A stretch of 64,000 bases of DNA from UBA5189 sp040389445. GTDB lineage: Bacteria; Chloroflexota; Limnocylindria; Limnocylindrales; CSP1-4. The translations under genes were made by a program, and so were the position numbers. The stretch lies in the NCBI GenBank assembly GCA_040389445.1, contig JAZJZX010000022.1, forward strand, positions 1-64,000. Reading direction: 5' to 3'. The first letter of the stretch is position 1, and each line of letters starts with the position of its first letter. The notes under the pieces were generated by a model, which made no database searches, was not told the origin of the DNA, and saw only the letters and a list, made by a program, of their open reading frames with translations. This document shows positions 1-9,082 of the stretch, one piece after another.

Positions 1-104
1 CGGCGCGGGCGGGCCGGCGCAGGCGCGGGCGGGCCGGCGCAGGCGCGGGCAGGCCGGCGCGGGCGGGCCGGCGCAGGCGCGGGCAGGCCGGCGCGGGCGG
101 GCGA
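1..104. repeat. GC-rich tandem array at the window edge
   Basis: Units of about 14 bp (cggcgcgggcgggc) and 20 bp (cggcgcaggcgcgggcgggc) alternate from the first base onward. No credible gene lies between this array and the end of hutI. Bases 105-223 are ordinary sequence in which I see nothing else. Confidence 0.75.
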
Positions 105-223
105 GTCGTCTGACGCATCATTCCCGGGCTGAGCGTGCTCGGCGCACCACTCGATTCGACGATCTGGGCTGCGTGGCATGCACGCTCGTGTCGAAGATGC
201 GCCTCGAAACGACTCAGGCAGGG

Positions 224-352
224 CGGCCCGGCGGCCCTGCCCCACGGCTGAGCGGCCCGGCGGCCCTGCCCCACGGCTGAGCGGCCCGGCCCCCCTGCCC
301 CACGGCTGAGCGGCCCGGCGCCCCTGCCCGTTCGGCTGAGCGGACCGGCGCG
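224..352. repeat. 29-bp tandem repeat, about four units, downstream of hutI
   Basis: The phrase acggctgagcggcccggcgg recurs with spacings of 29, 29 and 30 bp. The last unit is degenerate and ends just before the hutI stop codon. The array is intergenic and has no coding constraint that I can see. Confidence 0.8.
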
Positions 353-373
353 CATGCTCCGCAGGTCCGGCGA

Positions 374-1741
374 TCAGCCGGGCGCCCGCTCCACGACGAT
401 CCGGCCCTTCTTGATGACCGTTCGGACGAGATCCGCGGCCGGCCAGTACGGGAGCTGCCGATGCGTCGGAACACGCCAGATCACGAGGTCGGCTGCCTTG
501 CCCGGTTCGATGGAACCGATCTCGTCACCCTGTCCGAGGGCATGGGCCGCGTTGATCGTGACCGCGGCCAGGGCCTCGGCGGGCGTCAGCTTCAGTTCGA
601 GACAGGCCACCGTCATGACGTGGAGCAGGCTCGGCGTCGGCGAGGTGCCCGGGTTGAAGTCCGTGGCGAGGGCCACGGGCACGCCTCGTTCGATGAGCGT
701 CCGTGCCGGCGCGAAGTCGTTGTGCATCAGGAACCACGTCGTCGCCGGCAGGAGCGTGGCCACCACCGGCTGCTCGGTCAAGGCCGCGCGGGCAAGCGCC
801 TCGATCCCTTCGGCCGACGGCGCGGCGAGATGGTCGGCGGACAGTGCCCCGATCTCGGCCGCGAGCTCCGCGCCGCCGCTCGGGACGATTTCGTCGGCAT
901 GAAGCCGTGGCTGGAGGCCATACCGGGCTGCCGCCTCGAGGACACGTCGCGACTGGTCCGGCGTGAACACGCCTCGCTCGCAGAACACGTCGGCGAAGCG
1001 CGCCCGACCCTGGGCAGCCACCCCCGGCAGCTGCTCCTCGATGCAGTGACGGATGTAGGCCTCGGTCCCGTCCGGCCTTGCCCTGAACTCCAGGGGCACC
1101 GCGTGCGCCCCGAGCCAGGTCGGGAGGACATCCACCGGACCGGCCGCCCCAAGTCGATGCGCCACATCCAGAAGACGCAGTTCCGTGGCCAGGTCCAGGC
1201 CGTACCCCGATTTCGCCTCGATCGTGGTCGTGCCGTGGTTGAGCATTTCGCCGAGCCAGCGTCGGCCGTGCTCCTCGAGCGCATCGACCGAGGCGACACG
1301 AGTGGCCGCGACCGTTGACAGGATTCCGCCGCCGGCCGCCAGGATCTCCATGTAGCCGGCGCCGCGTTGGCGCAGTACCAGCTCAGCCTCGCGCGAACCG
1401 GCGAACAGCAGGTGCGTGTGCGGGTCCACCAGCCCGGGGGTGATCGTGCCGCCGGCAGCGTCGATTCGAGCAAAGCGCGTGAGCGGGTACCCGCCGCCCT
1501 CGAGGACGCGCAGCAGCTCCGTCCGAGGACCGACCGCCAGGATTCGACCTTCCCAGCACGCCACCACCGGCGCCTCGTCCGCCTGCGGGTCTCCTCCAGA
1601 CGTCACGAGCGCCGGATCATCCTGACCGGGACCCCGGCGCAACCCGCCGGCCATCGTGGCGACCTCGGTGGCTCCTTCGATCAGGAGTCCGGGCAATCCG
1701 CTGCGGGCGCGCCCCCCCTGGATCACGCGCAGGCCGCTCAT
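374..1741 (-). CDS. hutI: imidazolonepropionase (HutI)
   Basis: Hydrolyses 4-imidazolone-5-propionate to N-formimino-L-glutamate, the third step of histidine degradation; a cytoplasmic metal-dependent amidohydrolase. The 455-residue product shows the metal motif PHTH (residues 107-110), GAHAVP (211-216), a ligand His in RLHADE (about 281), SADH (301-304) and TDFNPGT (about 360-366), all typical of HutI. The ATG overlaps the stop codon of the upstream ftcD as ATGA, so the two genes are translationally coupled. The N-terminus is about 50 residues longer than in many homologues, with an extra Gly/Asp-rich stretch before the first strand (residues 30-57), so an internal start cannot be excluded, but the ATGA overlap supports this one. 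Confidence 0.93.
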   Translation of the reverse strand: MSGLRVIQGGRARSGLPGLLIEGATEVATMAGGLRRGPGQDDPALVTSGGDPQADEAPVVACWEGRILAVGPRTELLRVLEGGGYPLTRFARIDAAGGTITPGLVDPHTHLLFAGSREAELVLRQRGAGYMEILAAGGGILSTVAATRVASVDALEEHGRRWLGEMLNHGTTTIEAKSGYGLDLATELRLLDVAHRLGAAGPVDVLPTWLGAHAVPLEFRARPDGTEAYIRHCIEEQLPGVAAQGRARFADVFCERGVFTPDQSRRVLEAAARYGLQPRLHADEIVPSGGAELAAEIGALSADHLAAPSAEGIEALARAALTEQPVVATLLPATTWFLMHNDFAPARTLIERGVPVALATDFNPGTSPTPSLLHVMTVACLELKLTPAEALAAVTINAAHALGQGDEIGSIEPGKAADLVIWRVPTHRQLPYWPAADLVRTVIKKGRIVVERAPG

Positions 1742-2960
1742 GCCCCCGAGTCTCGGGCGTCGAACGCAGGCCGGGAAGCCTTCGCGGCGTCCAGCGCGGC
1801 CGGGGCGTCCAGCGCGGCCTGGGCGTCCTTCGCGGCGTCGAACGCGGCCNNNNNNNNNNNNNNNNNNNNNNNNNNNNNNNNNNNNNNNNNNNNNNNNNNN
1901 NNNNNNNNNNNNNNNNNNNNNNNNNNNNNNNNNNNNNNNNNNNNNNNNNCGCGGCCGGGGCGTCCAGCGCGGCCTGGGCGTCCTTCGCGGCGTCGAACGC
2001 GGCCTGGGCGGCCTGGGCCGCAGCCAGGCGAAGCTCCAGCGCCATCGCCGGATCGGCATCGCGAAGATGCAGGAAGCCGGCTGCGATCGCGAAACGATCC
2101 TCCACCGGGGCGAGCGGGTCTGCGCCGGCATGCGTCGCCACAGCCATGAACGCAGCCAGGGGCGCGAGCCCGATGAGTTCCGATTCGCGCAATCGGACGC
2201 CGTCCTCGGCCGCCACCGCTTTGACCTCATCCCAGACCCGCCACATGGGCGTCGTCGCGAAGTCGAGCAGGTTCATCGACACCTGGGCGCAGTTGAGCTC
2301 CTCGATCATGAAGCCGTTGGCCTGCACGGCCGGCAGCCCGCCGCCGGATTCGCGGACTCGTCGCGCGATCCGCCTGGCCAGTTCGACGTCGGACGATTCG
2401 AGGTTGATGTTCCAGGCGATCAGGAACGGCCGGGCGCCCACGGCCACGGCACCGGCCCTCGGATGCGTCCGTGCCGGCCCGAAGTCGGGAGCTCGTCCGT
2501 TCTGCCCGATCTCGTCGCGAAGGCCCTCGTAGCCGCCGCGCCGCACGTCGGCCAGGCGTACCCGGTCAGGACGCCGGGCGGCGCGCGCGTACAGGTAGAC
2601 GGGGATCGCAAAGCGCTCGGCGACGCGGCGTCCGAAGGCCTCGGCCACGGCGATCGCATCGTCGAGGGTGGTGTCACCCAGCGGCACGAACGGGATCACG
2701 TCGACCGCGCCGATCCGCGGGTGCTCGCCGGTGTGCCGCTCCATGTCGATGTCGCGGATCGCGACCTCGATGGTGGCCTCGAGCGCCCTCGTGACCGCTT
2801 CCGCCTCCCCGGCCACGGTCAGGACGGAGCGATTGTGCGAGGGGTCGCTCGTTCGATCCAAGAGGTAGGCACCGCTGGTCGCCGTGACCGCTTCGGCCAG
2901 GGCGTCGACGACCGTGGGCCGGCGCCCCTCGGAGTAATTTGGAACGGATTCGAGAAGCAT
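1738..2960 (-). CDS. ftcD: glutamate formimidoyltransferase (FtcD), interrupted by an assembly gap
   Basis: Transfers the formimino group from N-formiminoglutamate to tetrahydrofolate, the last hut step. The N-terminal 300 or so residues are a full formiminotransferase domain: LLESVPNYSEGR at the start, DPSHNRSVLT, MERHTGEHPRIGAVDVIPF with the catalytic-type His, and NINLESSDVELARRIAR. The C-terminus is an Ala/Asp-rich repetitive tail broken by 100 Ns. Reading in the pre-gap phase goes out of frame after the gap, but the frame that runs AAFDAAKDAQAALDAPAA and ends at the TGA overlapping hutI continues the same repeat, so the gap size is simply wrong. Start chosen at ATG 2960, right at the conserved LLESVPNYSEG; ATGs at 2969 and 2987 are alternatives. 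Formimino-THF is passed to the fchA product near 22 kb. Confidence 0.85.
1850..1949. other. assembly gap (100 N) inside the ftcD tail repeat
   Basis: Exactly 100 Ns, a placeholder length. The same roughly 54-bp sequence (starting gcggccggggcgtccagcgc) lies on both sides, so the assembler probably failed at a tandem repeat encoding an 18-residue Ala-rich unit. Confidence 0.95.
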
Positions 2961-3090
2961 CCTGCACATCGTGACATGGAGCACCATCTCGGGAGTGCCG
3001 GCGGCGCGGGCGACAGTCGGTGCGGGTGGCGGGCCCCGGACGCCGCCACCCGGGCATGGACATTCGGGGCGTCCTGACTAGACTGCGATC

Positions 3091-3162
3091 TTGCGTGCCT
3101 CCCCAGGCGGGTTCGATCCGAGTCAGACCACTCGCCAACTTCCCTTCGAGGTAGCCCGTTGA
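3091..3162 (+). CDS. possible 23-codon leader ORF ahead of the MFS gene
   Basis: A TAGACT -10-like box (3079-3084) is followed after 6 bases by a TTG codon opening a 23-codon frame whose TGA overlaps the TTG start of the MFS gene (TTGA). The peptide begins LRASPGGFDPSQTT. The layout (leaderless start, 4-bp overlap with the next gene) repeats what is seen elsewhere in the window, but the frame is short and may be chance. Confidence 0.25.
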   Translation: MRASPGGFDPSQTTRQLPFEVAR

Positions 3163-4448
3163 CCGCACCTCCTGGTCGCAGCCTGCTGCGGCACCCCGAC
3201 TTCCTCAAGCTCTGGACTGCCGAGACCATCAGCCAGTTCGGCAGCCAGATCACCGGGTTGGCGCTGCCGCTCGTCGCCGCAACGATCCTCCAGGTTTCGC
3301 CGTTCGAATTCGGCCTGCTCACGACGATCGAATTCCTGCCGTTCATCTTCCTGAGCCTGCCGGCCGGGGTCTGGGTCGACCGTCTCCGCCGCCGCCCGAT
3401 CCTGATCATCGGCGACCTTGGTCGGGCGCTGGCCCTCGTCTCGATCCCGATCGCCTACGCATTCGGCGGGCTGACGATCTACCAGCTGTATCTGGTCGGG
3501 TTCGTCACGGGCTGCCTGACGGTCTTCTTCGATGTCGCCTACCAGAGCTACCTGCCGTCGATCGTCGATCGCGACCAGCTGGTGGAGGGCAACTCCAAGC
3601 TCGAGATCACACGCTCGGCGGCACAGATCATGGGGCCGGGCCTGTCCGGCATCCTGATCGGGATCGTCAAGGCGCCGTTTGCCATCCTTCTCGATGCCGT
3701 GAGTTTCGTGCTCTCGGCCGTCTTCGTGTTCGCGATCCGGCGCCCAGAACCGCCGATCCCCGCACACGATCACGCCACCGGTCCCCAACCGTCGATGCGC
3801 CGGGAAATTGCCGGTGGCTTGCGCTATGTAACGGGCCACCGGTGGCTTCGGTCGATCGCGGCGACGACGGGCACATCCAACTTCTTCGGCAACATCAGCG
3901 GCGCGATCCTGATCCTGTTCCTGGTTCGCGAGCGCGGGATGACGGCCGAGTTCATCGGCTTCGCCTTTTCAATCGGGTCCGTTGGCGTCCTGCTCGCGGC
4001 CCTGATCACGGGTCGCCTGACTCAACGGTTCGGCGTCGGCCGGATGCTGGTTGCCACGTCCATCGGGTTCAGCCTGTCCGGCCTGCCGATCGCCGCCGCG
4101 CCGGACGACCTGATCGTTCCGGCGCTCGCGCTCTCGACGTTCCTTGCCGGTATATGTGGGGTCGCGTGGAACATCAACCAGGTCAGCCTGCGCCAGGCAA
4201 TCACCCCGGCCCGAATGCAGGGCAAGATGAACGCGACGATGCGGTTCATCGTGTGGGGCACGATGCCGATCGGCGCCATCATCGGGGGTCTGCTCGGCCA
4301 GACCATCGGGCTGCACGCCACGATCTGGGTCGGCGCGCTCGGCGGCCTCATCGCGTTCGTGCCGGTGACACTGTCGCCGGTCCGACACATCGTGACGATG
4401 CCCGAGCCGGTCGACGAGGCGCCTGGGGCCCAAGGGCCGGCAACGTAG
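3159..4448 (+). CDS. MFS transporter (drug/siderophore exporter-like)
   Basis: Integral membrane protein of 429 residues with about twelve transmembrane segments and the MFS loop signature GVWVDRLRRRPILI after helix 2. It begins LLRHPDFLKLWTAETISQFGSQITGLALPLVA, the pattern of the EntS/DHA3-like efflux group. The TTG start is supported by GAGGT six bases upstream. It lies between ftcD-hutI and hutU on the opposite strand; a role in histidine or urocanate transport is not supported by the sequence, and efflux of an unknown compound is the safer reading. Confidence 0.85.
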   Translation: MTAPPGRSLLRHPDFLKLWTAETISQFGSQITGLALPLVAATILQVSPFEFGLLTTIEFLPFIFLSLPAGVWVDRLRRRPILIIGDLGRALALVSIPIAYAFGGLTIYQLYLVGFVTGCLTVFFDVAYQSYLPSIVDRDQLVEGNSKLEITRSAAQIMGPGLSGILIGIVKAPFAILLDAVSFVLSAVFVFAIRRPEPPIPAHDHATGPQPSMRREIAGGLRYVTGHRWLRSIAATTGTSNFFGNISGAILILFLVRERGMTAEFIGFAFSIGSVGVLLAALITGRLTQRFGVGRMLVATSIGFSLSGLPIAAAPDDLIVPALALSTFLAGICGVAWNINQVSLRQAITPARMQGKMNATMRFIVWGTMPIGAIIGGLLGQTIGLHATIWVGALGGLIAFVPVTLSPVRHIVTMPEPVDEAPGAQGPAT

Positions 4449-4688
4449 CAACTGGACGGCGGCCATCGCGCGGTCATGTTCACCGGGGCCGCCCGGTTTC
4501 AGGAAGGCCTCCTCGGGTGCACGATGACATGCCGGGTTCACGAAGGCCTGCCTTCGCGGCGATCCCGCGTGAGTCGTTTTCGAGCGCATTTCTCGCACGA
4601 CCGTGCGTGGCACGCAGCCCGGATCGTCAGATCCGTTGGACTGCCGAGCACGGTCGGCCAGGAAATGATGCGTCAGCGGCATCACGGC

Positions 4689-4872
4689 GGGAATGCCGCC
4701 GCGGCCCGGGATTGCCGTCGCGGAGTGGGATTGCCGTCGCGGAGTGGGATCGCCGCCGCGGCCCGGGATTGCGGTCGCGCCGCGGGATTGCCGTCGCGCC
4801 GCGGGATCGCCGTCGCGCCGCGGGATTGCCGTCGCGGAGTGGGATCGCCGCCGCGGAGCGGGATTGCCGTCA
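4689..4872. repeat. 19-bp minisatellite, about ten units
   Basis: The phrase gggattgccgtcgcggagt recurs with a strict 19-bp period from about 4689 to the hutU stop codon, with variants ggatcgccgccgcggcccg and ggattgccgtcgcgccgcg. A 19-bp period cannot be a codon repeat. It fills most of the 421-bp convergent space between the MFS gene and hutU; the remaining part (4449-4688) shows nothing recognisable. Confidence 0.9.
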
Positions 4873-6549
4873 GTCGAGCATCGGCACGTGGACGCCGCGC
4901 TCGCGGGCGACGTCGATGGCCCGCGAGTAGCCCGCGTCGACGTGGCGCAGGACGCCCATCGCAGGGTCGGTCGTCAAGACCCGCTCCAGCTTCCGCGCGG
5001 CTAGCTCGGTTCCATCAGCCACGACGACCATCCCCGCGTGCTGGCTGTACCCGATGCCGGTCCCGCCGCCGTGGTGGATGCTGACCCAGGTCGCGCCGGC
5101 GGCGGTGTTGACGAGCGCGTTGAGCAGTGGCCAGTCCGCCACCGCATCCGAGCCGTCGAGCATCGATTCCGTCTCGCGGTTCGGAGAGGCCACCGACCCG
5201 GCGTCAAGGTGATCCCGTCCGATGACGATGGGCGCGGCCACTTCGCCCGTCCGGACCAGCTCGTTGAACGCCGCCCCGGCGCGGGCGCGCTCCCCGTAGC
5301 CGAGCCAGCAGATCCGTGCCGGCAGGCCCTGGAACGGGACGCGCGCCTCGGCCATCTCGATCCAGCGGCGAAGCCCGGCGTCGTCGGGGAACAACTCCAC
5401 GATCGCGCGGTCGGTGCGCAGGATGTCCGCGGGATCGCCGCTCAATGCCACCCAGCGGAACGGCCCTCGTCCCTCGCAGAACTGCGGCCGAATGAACGCC
5501 GGCACGAATCCCGGGTAGTCGAAGGCGTTGGCGACGCCGGCCTCCTGCGCCTGGGCCCGAAGGTTGTTGCCGTAGTCGAAGACGACCGCGCCGGCCGCCT
5601 GAAACGAGAGCATCGCGCGGACATGGTCGGCCATCGCCCGCATCGAGCGCTTGACGTACTCCGTCGGCTGGGTGCTCCGAAGCGCGAACGCATCGGCCAG
5701 CGAGATCTCGGCCGGGATGTAGCCACCGAGGGCGTCGTGGGCGGAGGTCTGATCCGTCACGACATCGAAGCGCTCCCCCACCTTCGCCCAGGCGGGCTCG
5801 ATTTCCGCGGCATTGCCGACGAGGGCGATGGAGCGGGCCTCACCCGCGGCGGCCCACCCGCGCGCCGTGGCCAGCGCCTCGGCCGGGTCGTGGGTGAGCG
5901 CGTCAACGTAGCCGATCTCCAGGCGCCGCCGAGCCCGATGCTCGTCAACCTCGATCGCCAGGCAGACGCCGTCGTTCATCGTCACCGACAGCGGCTGGGC
6001 GCCACCCATCCCGCCGAGACCGGCGGTCAGCGTCACTCGGCCCCGGAGCGTCCCGCCGAAGTGCTGGCGTGCCAGCTCCGCGAAGGTCTCGTACGTGCCC
6101 TGCAGGATGCCCTGGGTCCCGATGTAGATCCAGGAGCCGGCGGTCATCTGGCCGTACATCATCAGGCCCTGCCGCTCCAGGTCCCGGAAGACGTCCCAGG
6201 TCGCCCACTTCCCGACGAGGTTCGAGTTGGCGATGAGGACGCGCGGGGCCCACTCGTTCGTCCGGAGGACGCCGACCGGCTTGCCGCTCTGGACGAGCAG
6301 CGTCTCGTCGTCGGCGAGGGTCCGAAGCTCCCGGACGATGGCGTCGAAGGCCGCCCAGCTGCGAGCAGCACGGCCGGTCCCGCCGTAGACGACGAGCTGA
6401 TCCGGATCCTCGGCGACTTCGGGGTCGAGGTTGTTCATGAGCATCCGGAGCACGGCTTCCTGCTGCCAGCCACGGCAGGAGATCCCGGTGCCCCGAGGGG
6501 CGCGGACGGGCCGCGGGCCAGAAGGCGCGATGCGAGGACGATCCGTCAT
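4870..6549 (-). CDS. hutU: urocanate hydratase (HutU)
   Basis: Converts urocanate to imidazolonepropionate using tightly bound NAD+, the second hut step; cytoplasmic homodimer. The 559-residue length is normal for the family. Visible motifs are GGMGGAQP (179-186, NAD+ binding), VTDQTSAHD (264-272), DYGNNLR (325-331) and FCEGRGPFRW (357-366) with the active-site-region Cys, plus the C-terminal HHGGGTGIGYSQHAG. The ATG is preceded at 6 bp by TACGAT, so the transcript is probably leaderless. The gene stands alone rather than with hutI or hutH. Its 3' end touches the 19-bp minisatellite. Confidence 0.96.
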   Translation of the reverse strand: MTDRPRIAPSGPRPVRAPRGTGISCRGWQQEAVLRMLMNNLDPEVAEDPDQLVVYGGTGRAARSWAAFDAIVRELRTLADDETLLVQSGKPVGVLRTNEWAPRVLIANSNLVGKWATWDVFRDLERQGLMMYGQMTAGSWIYIGTQGILQGTYETFAELARQHFGGTLRGRVTLTAGLGGMGGAQPLSVTMNDGVCLAIEVDEHRARRRLEIGYVDALTHDPAEALATARGWAAAGEARSIALVGNAAEIEPAWAKVGERFDVVTDQTSAHDALGGYIPAEISLADAFALRSTQPTEYVKRSMRAMADHVRAMLSFQAAGAVVFDYGNNLRAQAQEAGVANAFDYPGFVPAFIRPQFCEGRGPFRWVALSGDPADILRTDRAIVELFPDDAGLRRWIEMAEARVPFQGLPARICWLGYGERARAGAAFNELVRTGEVAAPIVIGRDHLDAGSVASPNRETESMLDGSDAVADWPLLNALVNTAAGATWVSIHHGGGTGIGYSQHAGMVVVADGTELAARKLERVLTTDPAMGVLRHVDAGYSRAIDVARERGVHVPMLD

Positions 6550-6555
6550 GGGCGC

Positions 6556-6561
6556 ATCGTA
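6556..6561 (-). promoter_or_regulatory. leaderless -10 box (TACGAT) of hutU
   Basis: TACGAT ends 6 bases before the hutU ATG, placing the transcription start at or next to the start codon. No Shine-Dalgarno sequence is present. Confidence 0.6.
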
Positions 6562-6609
6562 GGACCACGCGCCAACGAACGGGCGGTTTCGGCGCAGTCG
6601 GCAGGAAAC

Positions 6610-7203
6610 CTACAGAACGTAGACCGTCACGAACAGGAGGACCCAGACGACATCGACGAAGTGCCAGTAGATGCTGACCACCTCGGCTGCCGTGTGGTGC
6701 TCCCTGCTGACGAGCCCGAGCCGGGCCCGATTCCCCACGGCAGTCATCAACAGGAGCCCGGTCAGCACGTGAGCCCCGTGCAGTCCCGTGAGCGTGTAGA
6801 ACGTGCTCCCGAAGATCCCGTCGGAGATCCCGAAGCCGTTGTTGGCGAACTCGTACACCTGGATTCCGAGGAAGACGGCCCCGAGGGCGAGGGTGGCCAG
6901 GAGCCCTCGGCGGAACCCTGCCCGGTCGTCACGCGCGATGCGGGTCATGGCCCATTGCATGGTCACGCTGGACGAGAGCAACAGCAGCGTGTTGAAGCCG
7001 ACGAGGGCAAGGCCGGGGCGCTCGAACTCGGGGTTTGGCGGCCACGCGGCCGCCTGGAAGCGCAGGACGAAATAGGCCGTGAAGAACGCTCCGAAGAGCA
7101 TGATCTCGGACAGGATGAAGAGCCGGATTCCGAGCAGGAGTCGGCCTCGTTCTTCCGCCGGATCCAGATCGGCTTCGTGGGCCGCGGGCTGGATGGCCGT
7201 CAC
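6610..7203 (-). CDS. ctaE: cytochrome c oxidase subunit III
   Basis: 197-residue membrane protein with five predicted helices, the short form of subunit III. Motifs are LFILSEIMLFGAFFTAYF, the helix with Glu-Tyr-Glu-type YEFANNGFGISDGIFGSTFY, TGLHGAHVLTG and the C-terminal SIYWHFVDVVWVLLF. It stabilises subunit I and supports proton uptake. The GTG start overlaps the subunit I stop codon (GTGA), so it is the last gene of the cupredoxin-coxII-coxI-coxIII operon. Confidence 0.95.
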   Translation of the reverse strand: MTAIQPAAHEADLDPAEERGRLLLGIRLFILSEIMLFGAFFTAYFVLRFQAAAWPPNPEFERPGLALVGFNTLLLLSSSVTMQWAMTRIARDDRAGFRRGLLATLALGAVFLGIQVYEFANNGFGISDGIFGSTFYTLTGLHGAHVLTGLLLMTAVGNRARLGLVSREHHTAAEVVSIYWHFVDVVWVLLFVTVYVL

Positions 7204-9080
7204 TGCAGCCGCCCCTCGGGTCCGGCAAACGCGGTCGGCTGGATTGCCGGCCCGGTGACCGGACTACCGTAGTCGTACGGTCCGCCGGACACGACCGGCA
7301 GGTGCTCGAAGTTCTCCACCGGAGGTGGCGAGCCGACCTGCCACTCGAGCGTCCTGGCGCGCCAGGGATTCGGCCCGGCGACGGGACCGCGGACCCACGA
7401 TCGGATGAAGTTGTAAAGGAAGACGAGCATGGAGAGCCCGATCATCCAGGCGGCCACGCTCGCCCACAGGTTGAGCGCACCCAGCTCGGCTGGATAGTCC
7501 GCGACCCGGCGACGCATCCCCTGGATCCCCAGCCAGAACATCGGCAGGAACGAGGCATTGAAGGCCAGGGTGAACCACCAGAAATGGAGCTTGCCCAGTC
7601 GCTCGCTCATGAGTCGACCGGTGAACTTCGGGAACCAGTAGGTCAGCCCGGCGAACAACCCGAAGATCATCCCGCCCACGATCGTGAAATGGAAATGAGC
7701 GACGACGAAATACGTATCGGTGAGGGCCAGGTCGGTCGGCACGTCGGCCAGGTACACGCCCGTGATACCGCCGATGAGAAAGCACCAGATGAACCCGAAC
7801 ACCCAGAGCATCGGCGTCGCAAAGCGCAGGCGCCCGAGCCAGATGGTGCCGATGGCAGAAAAGAAGACGATCCCCGTCGGCACCGAGATCAATTCAGTCG
7901 AGATCATGATCGGGATATGGAAGAACTCGGCCATGCCGCTGACGAACATGTGGTGCGCCCAGACCATGAAGCTCAGCACGCCGATGGCCACGAACGACAG
8001 GACGGCGAGGCCGTACGCGAACAGGGGCTTGCGGGAAAAGACCGGCACGATCTCAAGGATGGCGCCGAAGGCCGGCACGGCCATGACGTAGACGGCGGGA
8101 TGCGAGTAGAACCAGAACAGGTGCTGGTAGAGAATCGGATCGCCGCCGAGGGCCGGTCGGAAGAAGTCCGTGCCGATGAGCCGGTCGAAGAGGGACATCG
8201 TGAGGGCACTCGCCACCACCGACGTGGCCACGAGGACGATCGCGGTCGTCACCAGCAGGGACCACACGAAGATCGGGAGCCGCATCATCGACATCCCGGT
8301 GGTCCGCATGCGTGCGACCGTGACCAGGAAGTTGACCGCGCTCACGATCGACGAGATGCCCAGGGTGATGAATGTCAGCAGGAACGCCTGCTCGCCGAGA
8401 TTGGCCTGACGGCTCAGCGGCGGATAGCCCGTCCAGCCGGTGTCGAAGCCCCCGAACACGGGGTTGAGCAGGATCAACAGGAGCGCTGGCGGGATCAACC
8501 AGAAACTGAGCGCATTCAGTCGAGGAAAGGCCATGTCCCGGGCGCCGATCATGAGCGGGACGAAGTAGTTGCCGAGGCCACCCACGATCGTGTTGAGGGC
8601 CACGAAGATCATCAACGTCCCGTGGGTGCTCATGATCGTGTTGTAGGTGTCGGTGCCGAAGATCTGGCCTGGCTGGGCGAGCTCGAGCCGGATCAGCATT
8701 GCCAGGAGACCGGCGATCAGGAACAGGCCGAGGAACGCCACCAGGTATTGAATCCCGATGACCTTGTGGTCGGTGGTGAATCGGAAGTAGCGGGTCCAGT
8801 CCCCGGAACGGCCATGGGCCGCGGCCTGGCCGGTGGTGTTGACAGGGCGTCCCAGCACCCACGCTGCCCACGGGCCGAACGCCCCAAGGCCGGCCAACCA
8901 GCCGACCAGCAAACCGATATACGAGAGGGCCAGGAAGCCGCCTGGCGTGATCTCCACACCCGATTGGGCCGCGGCCACCAAGGGCAGTGCACCAATCACG
9001 CCGCCCAGCAGCCCGCCGAGCACGCCCCTGACCAGGCCCGCGCGACGCACTCGCATCATCCGCACGCTCGTGTCCGTCAC
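7200..9080 (-). CDS. ctaD: cytochrome c oxidase subunit I, A2-type haem-copper oxidase
   Basis: Catalytic subunit that reduces oxygen to water and pumps protons. The 626-residue protein has the low-spin haem His in MSTHGTLMIFV (His153), CuB ligands in HPAVY (His327, with cross-linked Tyr331) and AHHMF (His376-377), and the C-terminal haem ligands in DTYFVVAHFHF. The helix VI motif is YSHPAVY rather than GHPEVY, which is the mark of the A2 subfamily: the D-channel Glu is replaced functionally by a Tyr-Ser pair. Two extra hydrophobic N-terminal segments (about 14-38 and 46-78) precede the core. The GTG start lies 2 bp after the subunit II stop and has GGGAGGG as ribosome site. Confidence 0.95.
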   Translation of the reverse strand: MTDTSVRMMRVRRAGLVRGVLGGLLGGVIGALPLVAAAQSGVEITPGGFLALSYIGLLVGWLAGLGAFGPWAAWVLGRPVNTTGQAAAHGRSGDWTRYFRFTTDHKVIGIQYLVAFLGLFLIAGLLAMLIRLELAQPGQIFGTDTYNTIMSTHGTLMIFVALNTIVGGLGNYFVPLMIGARDMAFPRLNALSFWLIPPALLLILLNPVFGGFDTGWTGYPPLSRQANLGEQAFLLTFITLGISSIVSAVNFLVTVARMRTTGMSMMRLPIFVWSLLVTTAIVLVATSVVASALTMSLFDRLIGTDFFRPALGGDPILYQHLFWFYSHPAVYVMAVPAFGAILEIVPVFSRKPLFAYGLAVLSFVAIGVLSFMVWAHHMFVSGMAEFFHIPIMISTELISVPTGIVFFSAIGTIWLGRLRFATPMLWVFGFIWCFLIGGITGVYLADVPTDLALTDTYFVVAHFHFTIVGGMIFGLFAGLTYWFPKFTGRLMSERLGKLHFWWFTLAFNASFLPMFWLGIQGMRRRVADYPAELGALNLWASVAAWMIGLSMLVFLYNFIRSWVRGPVAGPNPWRARTLEWQVGSPPPVENFEHLPVVSGGPYDYGSPVTGPAIQPTAFAGPEGRLQ

Positions 9081-9082
9081 GC

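Noticed and set aside
4693..5004. Long plus-strand protein frames through the 19-bp array and hutU
   Set aside because: A 19-bp period gives no codon repeat, the frames run antisense into the conserved hutU gene, and they have no ribosome site.
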